A stretch of 64,000 nt of DNA. Source: Calamus simplicifolius. Its lineage: Eukaryota; Streptophyta; Magnoliopsida; Arecales; Arecaceae. Numbering within the stretch: the stretch's first letter is position 1; every line of letters begins with the position of its first letter. Made by a program: the position numbers and the translations under genes. The notes beneath the pieces were generated by a model. The model was given only the letters and a program-made list of their open reading frames with translations. It did not search any database and had not been told where the DNA came from. Positions 12,068-22,683 of this stretch are shown one piece after another. The DNA lies in the NCBI GenBank assembly GCA_900491605.1, contig UESW01001775.1:294616-358615 (forward strand), read 5' to 3'.

Positions 12068-12124
12068 GCACGAATGTCATACTCTTTCTTCCCCTCCCTC
12101 GCTCTGAGAGTCCGGATGCTAAGT

Positions 12125-12621
12125 TTGAGCACGAACCTATGCCCTCGCTTTGAAAGTCTGGTCGACAGAAAATATTTCAGCTTCGAGGCTGAAAAACCTT
12201 GCTACTGGAGTCTACTGGAGTCTTCAAATATAAAAGTTTATCCAATAATTTTTCCTTGCCAAAACCTCACGTAGACGTTCGCTTCTCTCTCTGAATTCGG
12301 CCAGGTCTGTAAGATGGTCATCAGCTGCCTTCGTTATCTCTTCGTCAATTGCTTTTAAAAGGCTTTAATGACAGGAAAACAGAGAGAAAGCAGATGGAGG
12401 AAAAAAGGAGCCTTTTAAAAAGCAATTGACGAAGAGATAACGAAGGCAGACCTGGCCGAATTTAGAGAGAGAAGCGACGTCTACGTGAGGTTTTGGCAAG
12501 GAAAAACTCATTGGATAAACTTTTATATTTGAAGACTCCAGTAGCCAGGTTTTTTAGCCTCGAAGCTGAAATATTTCCTGTCGACCGGACTTTCAGAGCG
12601 AGGGCGTAGGTTTGTGCTCAA
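12125..12621. repeat. Large foldback: two ~215-240-bp inverted arms with a 44-bp loop
   Basis: Left arm 12125-12364 and right arm 12409-12621 are reverse complements over nearly their full length. For example TTGAGCACRAACCTAYGCCCT opens the left arm and closes the right arm, and GCTTTTAAAAGGCT faces AGCCTTTTAAAAAGC at the loop. The left arm has a short insertion near 12309-12327. The arms include a GACAGAAAATATTTCAGCTTCGAGGCT-type segment also present in the terminal repeats, so the foldback is built from TIR material. Confidence 0.9.
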
Positions 12622-12755
12622 CTGAATTTCATCTGTGCAAGAAGAACTCTCTTTCTTCCCCCCCCCCTCGCTCTGAGAGTCCGGATGCTGCCCTTTCCCT
12701 CCATCCTAGCGCCAATTTTATGATGGATTTCATCTCTGAAAGAAGAATCCCAGCG
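12622..12755. repeat. Extra fragment of the terminal repeat
   Basis: Contains CATCTGTGCAAGAAGAACTCT and TGCCCTTTCCCTCCATCCTAGCGCC, both diverged copies of blocks in the left TIR (11250-11340), in shuffled order and with a run of C near 12660. Shows repeated rearrangement of the left flank. Confidence 0.75.
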
Positions 12756-13850
12756 ACATCCTAGTTCGATTCACCGTAAATCCTTCGCGACACCCCAGTT
12801 GAAATCCCACGACACCCTAGTTTTAGGGCGACGACACCCGTACTTACAAATGACCACATAGAGAGTCCCCGGCGACACCCTAGTCGAATTCGGCCGTAAT
12901 CCTTCGGGACACCCCAGTGGAAAGTTCACGACACCCTAGCTTTAAGGCGACGACACCCGTCATTAGAACTGACCACGGAGAGAATCCCCGTGACACCGTA
13001 GTTCTAATGCGGCCGAAATCAATCGCGACACCCCAGTTGAAATCTCACGACACCCTAGCTCTAACGAGACGACACCCGTGCTTTAAACAGACCACGGAGA
13101 TAATCCCAGCGACACCCTAGTTGAATTCAACCGTAAATCCTTCGCGATACCCCAGTTGAAATCCCACGACACCCTATCTTTAGGACGACGACACCCGTCT
13201 TATAAATGACCACATAGAGAGTACCTGGTGACACCCTAATTGAATTCGGCCGTAAATCCTTCGCGACACCCCAGTTGAAATTGGATGACACCCTAGCTCT
13301 AACGAGACGACACCCGTGCTTTAAACAGACCACGGAGATAATCCCAGTGACACCCTAGTTTGAATTCGGCCGTAAATCCTTCGCGACACCCCAGTTGAAA
13401 TCCATGACACCCTAGCTTTAGGGCGACGACACCCGTATTATAAATGACCACATAGAGAGTACCCGACGATACCCTAAGTGAATTCGGCCGTAAATCCTTC
13501 GCGACACCCCAGTTGAAATTGGACGACACCCTAGCTCTAACGAGATGACACTCGTGCTTTAAACAGACCACAGAGATAATCCCAGCGACACCCTAGTTCG
13601 AATTCGGCCGTAAATCCTTCGCGACACCCCAGTTGAAATCCCACGATACCCTAGCTTTAGGGCAACGACACCCGTCTTATAAATGACCACATAGAGAGTA
13701 CCCGGCGACACCCTAATTGAATTCGGCCGTAAATCCTTCGCGACACCCCAGTTGAAATTGGATGACACCCTAGCTTTAAGGCGATGACACCCATGCTTGA
13801 ACAAGGTGGGAATTTGATGTCACCCTAGTACTAATTCGACGACACCCTAG
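12756..13850 (+). repeat. GACACCC array A2, about nine ~120-bp units in a two-unit higher-order pattern
   Basis: Successive units begin near 12788, 12901, 13021, 13143, 13263, 13382, 13502, 13621 and 13741. Each unit carries about four GACACCC words, three of them spaced 22 bp apart. From 13143 the units alternate between an a-type (CTTTAGGGCGAC, then TATAAATGACCACATAG) and a b-type (CTCTAACGAGAC, then GCTTTAAACAGACCAC), so the larger period is about 239 bp. Short open frames across the array are not genes. Confidence 0.9.
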
Positions 13851-14125
13851 TTACTGAGCCATGCCATATTTCCGAGAAAAGTTGGTAAACGTGGGCAGTT
13901 CTTATGGGTTCGCGGGTCTCATTGATGTGATCGTGGTGATCCGAGTGTCCTTTCGTATTTCTCTTAGGTCGGCATAAACCCTAGAAAAAGCACTCAATCA
14001 TCTGTTGCTAGAGAAGCCATCCTTTTGCTCAAGAAGCCATCCTTCGTCTCTTGCTCGAGAAGCCACTGGTCTCCTTTTCCCTTCTAAACTTGTACCATAG
14101 TTCATTCTTCCATATACTTTATTCA

Positions 14126-16849
14126 TGGAGATGAGTGCTTTCGTTTGTGCACGAAGACCGCGAACAAAGAAGAAGCAGACGAAGAAAATGGTGGAACAAT
14201 GCAAGGACCTGGTTATTCATTCGACTGAGGATGCGGCTCCTTCAGGTATGTTTATCACTATATTAAATATTACGACATTCTCTCTTAAAATTTCATGACA
14301 AGTATGTCTTCTGTCTTACCCCCTGTTTCAGTTGACAATAAAATTGTTCCAGTCCCCCCAGTGAAGGCTTCCCAGCTGTTTAAGAATAGCTGCAGGTCGG
14401 CAGTATACGTTCAGAAGGTTTGGAGGATGGGGTTCTCTAGACGGCATACAAAACTGATTCGAAGGACCCCATTTGGTGCCTTCGTCGACATGCAGACGTT
14501 CACAGTCGACGGGCGACTGCTAGCAGACATCATAAGATGTCACAATGGAGGCGACGAGTTCATGTTTTGCGGAAAGCCAGTTCTATTCAGTGCTGACGAA
14601 GTCGCACTCATTCTAGGACTTCCAGCTCATGGGAAGAAGATCGACATGTCCAGCCAAATGTTCAACGGAAGGTTGTTCAGACGGTTTGGCCAGGGTTTAG
14701 ATCTTCGTCAAGAAGGTTTGGAGAAGTTGATATTTTAACTCCGACCATCTAAAGTACAGGAGGATGTCAATGATACCGTTCGACTTTGGATCGCATACAT
14801 GTTGGTCATGTTTTTGACTCCAAAGTCTAATCAGAGATGTCCACGGTATCTCATCCAGCACTTGGATGACTTAAGTCAACTGGGTAGCATCGACTGGGCT
14901 TCGGCACTGAAGGAGTTGATTATTCTGGCTCTCCCAGAAAATAGCTGCTTGCTTGCGTTCCGAGGAGCCGGTGCACTCAAAGAATGCAAAAAAAGTTAGG
15001 AGGCAGCCTACCTTGTTCGGATGCTCGACAGCACTGGTGGTAAGGATTATTGAGACACATAATTAGTGTTGCGAGAAATTTTTTTTTGTAATATTACTTT
15101 ATTTAATATCAAAAAAATATCATGTTCAGGCATGGTTCCTCGAGCATACATCAATGCGAGAGCCAGCATACCCTGATAAATGGCCCCGGCTGTTGAAGTG
15201 GTATGACCACCAAATGAAGATCCAATCAGTTCGGGTTGCCGACTTGCAGCCTCAGGACTTGGTAATCTAGTTCATTGCTCCATTGCTCTGACCATTTTTT
15301 TCAACTTAATGCGTCAATATGTTCAGTTAATATTAATTTGTTATCATCTTGTGTTGCAGATGGAGGGAGCTACTGAACCATTGCCAGAAGAGCGATGGCT
15401 TCTCCCTCAGCAGAATGTTGCGTCCCCCCCTCAACCAACAGATACCTGCGCCCCTCAACCAATGGATAGCTGCGCAGGATGCGCCGAGTTGAGGAATGAA
15501 TTGGAGTGCGTTAAGGATCAACTCGAAGATGTCAGGCACAGGCTGTCCATTGCTGAGAGCCTCCTCAATTCACTGGTCAGAAAGGAAAGTAATGCAATAA
15601 ATGAGGAGGACAAGGGAGACGAGAAAACAGAGAAGGTGCATTCCCTGGAGTTGGTCCTCCGCGAGCCTGGTAACGTAAATAGTGAGGAGAAGAAGATGGA
15701 GGAGGACCATTCATCCGAGTTTCCAATTGAGACAGGGAATGCAAAATCAGAGGAGAACATATTGGAGGGGGATTCATTGGCTGATAAAACAGAGCAGGGG
15801 AATAAAATAAAGAAGAGTCCATATCCGATAATAAACTTGGCACCCCTGCGCCAAAGGATGACAATATGGACTTAGAAATAATTGGAGTGTCGTCGCTTGT
15901 TAGGAGGATTAAAAAAGAGCCGAGGAAGCGTAAGGCATCCACGGTCGTCGGCCAATGTTATGAGACAACCCGACCTAAAAGTCGGTGAAGACAGTGGGCA
16001 TGTCAAAGCCCAACACAACGGTCGAAGATGACCAAATAATTATTCAAAATTTTTTGAGCGAGCGACAACAAACCGACGAGATCGTCTACACAAATATGTT
16101 TAATGGCGTTGCAACAAGAAAAAATCTTCAAGATCTCATTAACAATGAAATGATAATAGATGATGTAAGTATATCAAGGAACTTGTTCTAGTTGTTGAAT
16201 TTAGAATTATATTAATCGTTTTACATTCCATTGGCAGATAATTGATTGCGGCCAGGAGTTTCTGATGCGCAACTGGGCAGAGCATCCTGACCGATATCAT
16301 AAGTGCATAATTGCATCAGTTTTCGTATCTGCTCTATGTTTGACTTCCTCATCACCTGCTCATTAACTTGCTGGATCATCTGGGGCTGCAATATTTGACA
16401 ATGTATCGGATGAAGATAAGGCCCAATTCCGGTTTCTTTTCACCATTGTAAACTCTGATAACTCGCACTGGCATTTGGTTGCTGTCGACATGGAAAGAAA
16501 GGTGTTCATGCACCTGAATTCAATGAAACGCAACCCGAAGTACAAGGCCAATGCAAGGAAATGGCATACAATTCTAGGCCACATATTCCATATCTACTGC
16601 GATAAGAAGGAAGCGATGGAGTGGCCGATGGAAGATATTTCGGATTGCCCAAGCCAACCGACCGGATCGCTGGATTGCGGCCTATACTGTCTGAGATACA
16701 TGGAATGTCTTGCTCGACGGGACAATCCTGATATGAAGATGGATTTCATGGATGAGGAAGTCAGAGATTACCGGCGACACTTAGCTGCGACGATATTGAG
16801 AGAGGGCCTGAACAAAAAGATTAGCGACATTGTCGAAAAATGTTCTTAA
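14126..16849 (+). pseudogene. ULP1-type (C48) cysteine protease gene carried by the Mutator-like element
   Basis: ULP1 proteases cleave SUMO from proteins; plant transposon-borne copies are of unknown function. A likely first exon (14126-14245, basic stretch RPRTKKKQTKK) ends at GTATGT. The next block (about 14330-14999) has a helical domain with GKPVLFSADEVALILGLP, reminiscent of DUF1985. Further exons: 15130-15260; 15361-15980, a coiled-coil then acidic linker with a basic RRIKKEPRKRK segment; 15985-16164; and 16238-16849, the protease core. The core shows the His of SHWHLVAVD (codon 16466-16468), QPTGSLDCGLYCLRYME with the Cys codon at 16676-16678, and a stop at 16847-16849. The usual Asp position reads Asn (HLNSM, codon 16517-16519). 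In-frame stops at 14736, 14997 and 16364 and a frame change near 15870 say it is broken, unless small introns are missed. Exon borders are by eye. Confidence 0.8.
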
Positions 16850-16984
16850 TTTTTGTATTCGTCTTTGAATGAAAATTGAATGTAATTTATTCATATTAAC
16901 ACTGATTAATATTTAATGCAAATGCACAAATTTTATCATTGCGAGCAGGAGTGTCCTCGATGTATTCATATGTTTGCCTTCGTA

Positions 16985-18150
16985 TGTTTCCGCCTTTCGG
17001 GTATAGCCGCGCAAGAGCTAGGGTGTCGTCGCGCTAAAATCTTCGGTGTCGGTTCGCGAGTACTGGGATGTCTCGTAGGTTTCGCTTTCGGGTGTCTCCG
17101 CGCAAGGCTAGGGTGTCGTTTGCCAAGAGCTAGGGTGTCATCGTGCTAAAATCTTCGGTGTCGGTTCGNGCGAGCACTGGGATGTCTCGTAGGTTTCCGC
17201 CTTTCGGGTGTCGCCGCGCAAGGCTAGGGATGTCGTTTGCCAAGAGCTGGGTGTCGTCGCGCTAAAATCTTCGGTGTCGGTTCGCGAGCACTGGGATGTC
17301 TCGTAGGTTTCCGCCTTTCGGGTGTCGCCGCGCAAGGCTAGGATGTCGTTTGCCAAGAGCTAGGGTGTCGTCGCGCTAAAATCTTCGGTGTCGGTTCGCG
17401 AGCACTGGGATGTCTCAGGTTTCCGCCTTTCGGGTGTCGCCGCGCAAGGCTAGGTGTCGTTTGCCAAGAGCTAGGGTGTCGTCGCACTAAAATCTTCGGT
17501 GTCGGTTCGCGAGCACTGGGATGTCTCGTAGGTTTCCGCCTTTCGGGTGTCGCCGCGCAAGGCTAGGATGTCGTTTGCCAAGAGCTAGGGTGTCGTCGCG
17601 CTAAAATCTTCGGTGTCGGTTCGCGAGCACTGGGATGTCTCGTAGGTTTCCGCCTTTCGGGTGTCGCCGCGCAAGGCTAGGTGTCGTTTGCCAAGAGCTA
17701 GGTGTCGTCGCGCTAAAATCTTCGGTGTCGGTTCGCGAGCACTGGGATGTCTCGTAGGTTTCCGCCTTTCGGGTGTCGCCGCGCAAGGCTAGGGTGTCGT
17801 TTGCCAAGAGCTAGGGTGTCGTCGCGCTAAAATCTTCGGTGTCGGTTCGCGAGCACTGGGATGTCTCGTAGGTTTCCGCCTTTCGGGTGTCGCCGCGCAA
17901 GGCTAGGTGTCGTTTGCCAAGAGCTAGGGTGTCGTCGCGCTAAAATCTTCGGTGTCGGTTCGCGAGCACTGGGATGTCTCGTAGGTTTCCGCCTTTCGGG
18001 TGTCGCCGCGCAAGGCTAGGTGTCGTTTGCCAAGAGCTAGGGTGTCGTCGCGCTAAAATCTTCGGTGTCGGTTCGCGAGCACTGGGATGTCTCGTAGGTT
18101 TCCGCCTTTCGGGTGTCGCCGCGCAAGAGCTGGGTGTCGTCGTACTAAAA
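16985..18150 (-). repeat. GGTGTC array B (GACACC on the minus strand), about ten ~112-bp units
   Basis: Ten copies of CTAAAATCTTCGG mark units of 108-117 bp from about 17031 to 18052. Each unit holds four or five GGTGTC/GGGTGTC/GGATGTC words at 21-26-bp steps, all on the plus strand, so the motif is inverted relative to arrays A1 and A2 on the other side of the gene. Units are nearly identical and differ mostly by one-base gaps. One undetermined base (N) lies at 17169. Confidence 0.92.
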
Positions 18151-18242
18151 GCACATTCATTTTACTGAAATAGACACCCTATTTTGAAAGCATTTCATTT
18201 ACGACCAAGCAACCATAATTCAAAAGTTACGACACCCGTGTT

Positions 18243-18653
18243 TTATATATGATCTTGTGTAAGTTGACTCAATACATAAGCATCAAATTCGTCCATCAAA
18301 GTTTCGGACGGCGGAACAATTCTCTCCAGGTCCTCTTCAGTATTAATAGACTGCAAACAAGTCTGCCTGATGCTTGAAGCAGCTCTTTCCTTGACCTGAT
18401 TTTTCCTTGATCTTTTTGACTTCTTCTCGACTGCACTCTTTAATCTGTTCTCTCTCGGGCGACCTTTCGTCCTAATTTGTTCAGGATCTTGAATTACAAG
18501 CTCTGAACGTGGTTTAGCTGCGCAGTTGGCATCCACGGCAGTTTTGAATATAGGTGTTAGACCATCCATCACTACATTAAATGCATCTTCGGACATGGAG
18601 ACTATCTCTGCGAGCTTCGTGCATACAAAATAGTTATGACTCCAGAATGTCAT
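18243..18653 (-). pseudogene. C-terminal remnant of a FAR1/FRS-type (Mutator superfamily) transposase
   Basis: A 136-codon open frame. After a start that lies in the terminal-repeat hairpin, it reads KLAEIVSMSEDAFNVVMDGL and then VIQDPEQIRTKGRPRENR followed by a lysine/arginine-rich stretch and an acidic tail. The DPxxxxTKGRP segment after a short helical region is what follows the SWIM finger in FAR1-related proteins and Jittery/Hop-like transposases. The DNA-binding, DDE and SWIM parts are gone. It faces the ULP gene tail to tail, as the two genes of many Mutator elements do. It might be a captured FRS tail rather than the element's own transposase; the call rests on one motif. Confidence 0.55.
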
Positions 18654-19126
18654 AACTATTTTGTTCTAAGGTAGTTACCCGCGCATTAAACGGTTTGGTC
18701 ACGCATTAACTAACTCTAACCAGAAAAAACTGTTGGTGTAATAAAGAAGTGGGAAGAAAGACTTTTTACTTTGTGCTGCGGATGACATTTCCTCCAGAAG
18801 TTTTTGTACACAGACTCCAGTAGCCAGGTTTTCCAGCCTCGAAGCTGAAATATTTTCTTTCGACCGGGAAGAAACAGAGTTCTTCTTGCACAGATGAAAT
18901 ACAACGTAAAATGGCGCTATGAAGGAGGGAAAGGGCATTTTCGTCCGCATGCTAATTTTAAAAAAAAGTGAACAGCTTTAAATGGCCGTCACGTTCAGAA
19001 CGTTACGTCAAAGCAAAGCCATACCGCCCATCAGGTCTTCCACGTAGAGCCACGTGGACCAATCAGAAGAAGCGTGCAGCCCACGTCGGCCTTGCTGCAC
19101 CGGGGGCGGTGTACAAAGTGTTTTCC
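18624..19126 (-). repeat. Right terminal inverted repeat
   Basis: About 503 bp, the uninterrupted partner of the two left parts (317 + 170 bp). The inner limit is the small CAAAATAGTTATGAC hairpin and the outer limit is GGTGTACAAAGTGTTTTCC at 19108-19126. A diverged second copy of the terminus seems to follow at about 19134-19176. Confidence 0.92.
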
Positions 19127-21622
19127 ATTTGCCATGTGCAGGCCATGCTGCATCGGGGTGGCCTATAAAGGCTTTTCTTTCCCGAAACACAAGGCCTCCC
19201 ATTCAGAAAGGACCTTCAGTGACTTCTACAAAACCTGAACCAACACCATATTTTTTTTTCTTTTTCTTTTTTTTTAACAGGATCACTCTGGGATACCCTT
19301 CTCTTCATAAAAGAGGAATAAATTAATCTATCATATACTGACCTCTTGATTTCCACAATTAGATGTCTCAATAGTATGAGTAGTTTCCAAGAAGTTATAT
19401 TCCTTGATATGTCTTGAGTGGGTCCTGATTCCTGAACCCTGCTGTTGATGATTTTCTGAACCTTTTGCTAAGTTATATTCCTTAATTTTTTCACTCCACT
19501 GTAAATATACACCCAAACGCTTGCAAAGAGATGAACAAATCTACAGGTAATTTCAAACAACCAGCGGACTTGCAGCAATCATCATTACATTTACGGCTCC
19601 CTGGTTCCAAAGCAAATCAGATTTCAAGCTATCATTTGAAGAGAGGAAGTGCAGATTAATTTGCATCCCCCCTTGGGACTCAATTAATTACATCGCATTC
19701 ATGCTACTAAAAGCCTCAATATTATTCCTTCTAATGCTTGAGATCATTTTGTTGCATGCTTAAATTACAATTACTGCAACTTCTCTATTTCATGTGAAAC
19801 TAAATAACAGAAAGAGAAACAAGGTCTAAAGACCATCAATTGTGCTCAATCACTTGGCTCAAGTCCTAATCCTTGATCGTACAGTGAGTTTAATTAATTG
19901 AGATTTAGATTAAGGTATCCGACCTAATCTGGATCAAAATCTTGAATATGGCACGACATACCATCAAAATGGGAAAAAAAAATTGATGTCAAATTCAAAT
20001 GATTGCGACCTCTGGACTGGTTATGCAACTCTTGGTTGGATCAAATTAGATCATTGTAGTAGACACTAGCATTCGAGAGGATCGTGCTCAACTTCTTCGG
20101 CCATCAACTTTTCTGGATTTGAGCTATAACTATTTTAATTTTTTTCTTTTACATCATAAATTTTATTTTTTGTAACACTTAAAATTCATCTGCTGATCTA
20201 ATTTACTTTGTTAGCGTCCGCAAATAGTATGTGAACTTGAACTATAAATATTTTAATTTTTTTTAAACCACCATTGGCAGTTATTTTATTTGTCCATCAA
20301 CTTTCATACATTTAAATCAATTCTGAAACCTACTCGTTCAATTAATTTGTTAGCGGATCAAAATTATATAATTTTAAAAATTTAAATATAAATAATTAAT
20401 AATAAATAAACTTAAATTATAAATATTTATTTATTTTTTAAAATTTTTTAATTCGATATGTGATTATTGTTTTAATTTGGGTATTATATATTGCCATCAA
20501 CATATGTGAAAACATAATCTCATTTAGCCCAACAATCATTAACAGTGGGCATGATGCTGATCTTGAAGGTGCTGTGATTGCTTGATTCCATCTTCTGGTA
20601 ACTCGAACAGATAAGTTATCATAGAAGAGGTGGTCTGGATTACTGCATTGCAGCACCATCAAGCTTGTCAGAAGACATGGCTGCAAATCCATTCCATGAA
20701 GTTTTCTATAAAGTGTTCATGCTCTCAGCTTGTGCACTTGTCTCAAAGACTTGGATGGAAGTCTTTGGATCATCAGCAAGATTAAGTTCAGCTAATGAAG
20801 CATTGCTCTAAACTTAGGTTCAGCATAAATAGAATCATTGCTTCAAAATTAAGTTCAATCAATGGACCATTGCTTTAAAATCAAATGCACCTCATTGAAG
20901 CATTGCTCTAAAATCAAATGCTTTTATGTGGAGCATTATTTTAAAAATCAAATTAAATTAATAGATATCATATTAATGATCACTAAATATCTATGATTAA
21001 GCAGTTTTGCAGTCATGAAAATCTAATATCATTGATCATGTAACTACCATGATAATTTCATTATTTTATATCATTTATTATTATAATATTTAGATTAAAT
21101 AATAAGGATATTTTTTACAATATTATATTATATTATACAATGTTATAACATTGTATTGTATATTATAATATAATTCTATAATATTAAATTATATTTATTA
21201 ATAAAAAAATATCAATCATTCTTATTTCAAGGATAAAAAGTATTTTGATCTTGAAATTTTAGTCCTATGTCACCATCTCCATTATTTTGGATATCCATCC
21301 TCAAGGATGAATATAAGATGAGTGCGCTGGATAGTGATTCTAAATGTGGATCACCATTGCATAGAGTCATCAGAATGCAATCAAATATGATAATCTCATT
21401 ACCTTCACTAATAATCTGATAGAATCGGCCAAAAGACGTTTTAGGTGGGTTTATTTGTAAATTTTTTCTCAGATTGAACTGTGGTATATTTTCAGATGTT
21501 GCAGCAGATTAAGTTACAAATGTTAAAGGGACTTTGTTAGTGGATCAAGACTTGAAGATCGATATTTCCTGAGAAAGGCTACAGATCTTGTATTTTGATA
21601 TATCCAGCATTAGTTAGGAACC
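19127..21622. other. AT-rich spacer without recognisable genes
   Basis: No open frame with a recognisable domain. A T-rich tract lies at 19250-19276. Around 20780-20945 a degenerate ~40-bp unit with AGCATTGCTCTAAAATCAAAT is repeated about four times. Confidence 0.6.
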
Positions 21623-21625
21623 TTA

Positions 21626-21939
21626 GGTAGTGTTTGATAGAAAAAATATTATCCATGGATAAGTGTACGGGATAGAGTTTATCCTCTGGCTATCCCTAGG
21701 GATATCCATTGGCTATCCCATTGATCATATCAAATAAAAAAAAGGTAAATCCATATGATAAGTTTTTTTTACTCTTATTTGGAGGGATAACCAGCTATTC
21801 CTGCAATTTTTAGGGAATAAATTGAGGGAATAACCCATGTTATCCTTTTGATTAACTTTATTTCCAGCTATCCTTTATAGTTATGACTTTTGGGAATAAA
21901 AGGGGATATCCCCTCTTATTTCCTATTTCAAATGCTACC
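21626..21939. mobile_element. MITE of Tourist/PIF-Harbinger type, 314 bp
   Basis: Ends are inverted repeats (GGTAGTGTTTG at the left, CAAATGCTACC at the right, one mismatch) flanked by the 3-bp duplication TTA at 21623-21625 and 21940-21942, as PIF/Harbinger elements make. The interior is AT-rich and non-coding, with smaller inverted segments such as GGATATCC and GGGATAACC. Confidence 0.85.
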
Positions 21940-22683
21940 TTAGATTTTAAAAGGTACTATTGCAATAATTTGAGATATGGTTTTGTAATACAAGATATAT
22001 GAACCCAAATATTCAAGTGGGACCAGACCAACTTGTCCAATCTAGTGGCTTGGATGAATCACTGGTCCACCATATTGGCTTTGAATTGCTGTGACAGATT
22101 ATTTTTCATGTTATTTATTATAATTTTTATATTAAATTATAATGTTATTTATTACTAATGAATAAATTATAAATTAATAATAATTTTGACTATAGTATAA
22201 AGATTTAAAAATAATGATAGAGATTGATTAGAATCAATGAGTGCCATACAGGATCAATATATAGTGCAATCAAACATGATGACTCCATCATCTCTATCAA
22301 GATTGTTGGTAATTTTAAATGGATCGAACCATATTAAACTTGCCCTAAAGGATTTGAGTAGGGCCTGGGTAGTTTTGGCTCTTATCACAATTTTTTCGCA
22401 ATGACTTTCTGAGAAGGTAAATGTTGAAGGTGGATAGTTAGGAATCTCAATTTGGTTTTGTGACAATGCACGTAATACCCTTTTGTATCAATGATCTTGT
22501 ATCGAATGAAAAAATAACTGTTTTAAAAGACATAACATAACTTTATTTACTATCAATTAACTTATATGCCAAATGAATCTGGCTCATTAAGAGATTAATT
22601 AGGCTGATAAGTTGGCTTGAAACACTACAAATAATATCAAAGCTGACCCACTTAAAAAGAAGGTAGTGGGCAAGATTGCTATG

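Larger units (their letters stand above)
11075..19126. mobile_element. Mutator-like element with ULP1 gene and GACACCC arrays
   Basis: The two ends are long inverted repeats: the left end begins GGAAAACACTTTGTACACCG and the right end finishes with its reverse complement. Between them lie motif arrays on both sides, a foldback, a ULP1-protease gene on the plus strand, and on the minus strand a remnant with the look of a FAR1/FRS-type transposase C-terminus. Long TIRs plus a ULP1 gene and a FAR1/MURA-class remnant make this a Mutator-like element of the kind that carries ULP genes (Kaonashi type in Arabidopsis). No complete transposase is present, so it is non-autonomous. The expected 9-bp target duplication was not found beside the ends as placed, so either it has decayed or the termini lie a little further out. 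Confidence 0.85.

Noticed and set aside
17138..17807. Minus-strand frames in array B (RRHPKGGNL/DTRKAETYETSQCSR repeats)
   Set aside because: Translated tandem repeat without a plausible start, and one frame includes the undetermined base.
11403..18150. CRISPR-like array or centromeric satellite
   Set aside because: Units lack alternating unique spacers, the host is a eukaryote, and the arrays lie inside one TIR-bounded element.
11066..19135. 9-bp target duplication for the ULP-bearing element
   Set aside because: The 9-mers next to the placed ends (ATGCGGTTA and ATTTGCCAT) do not match, and shifting the border a few bases did not help; not claimed.
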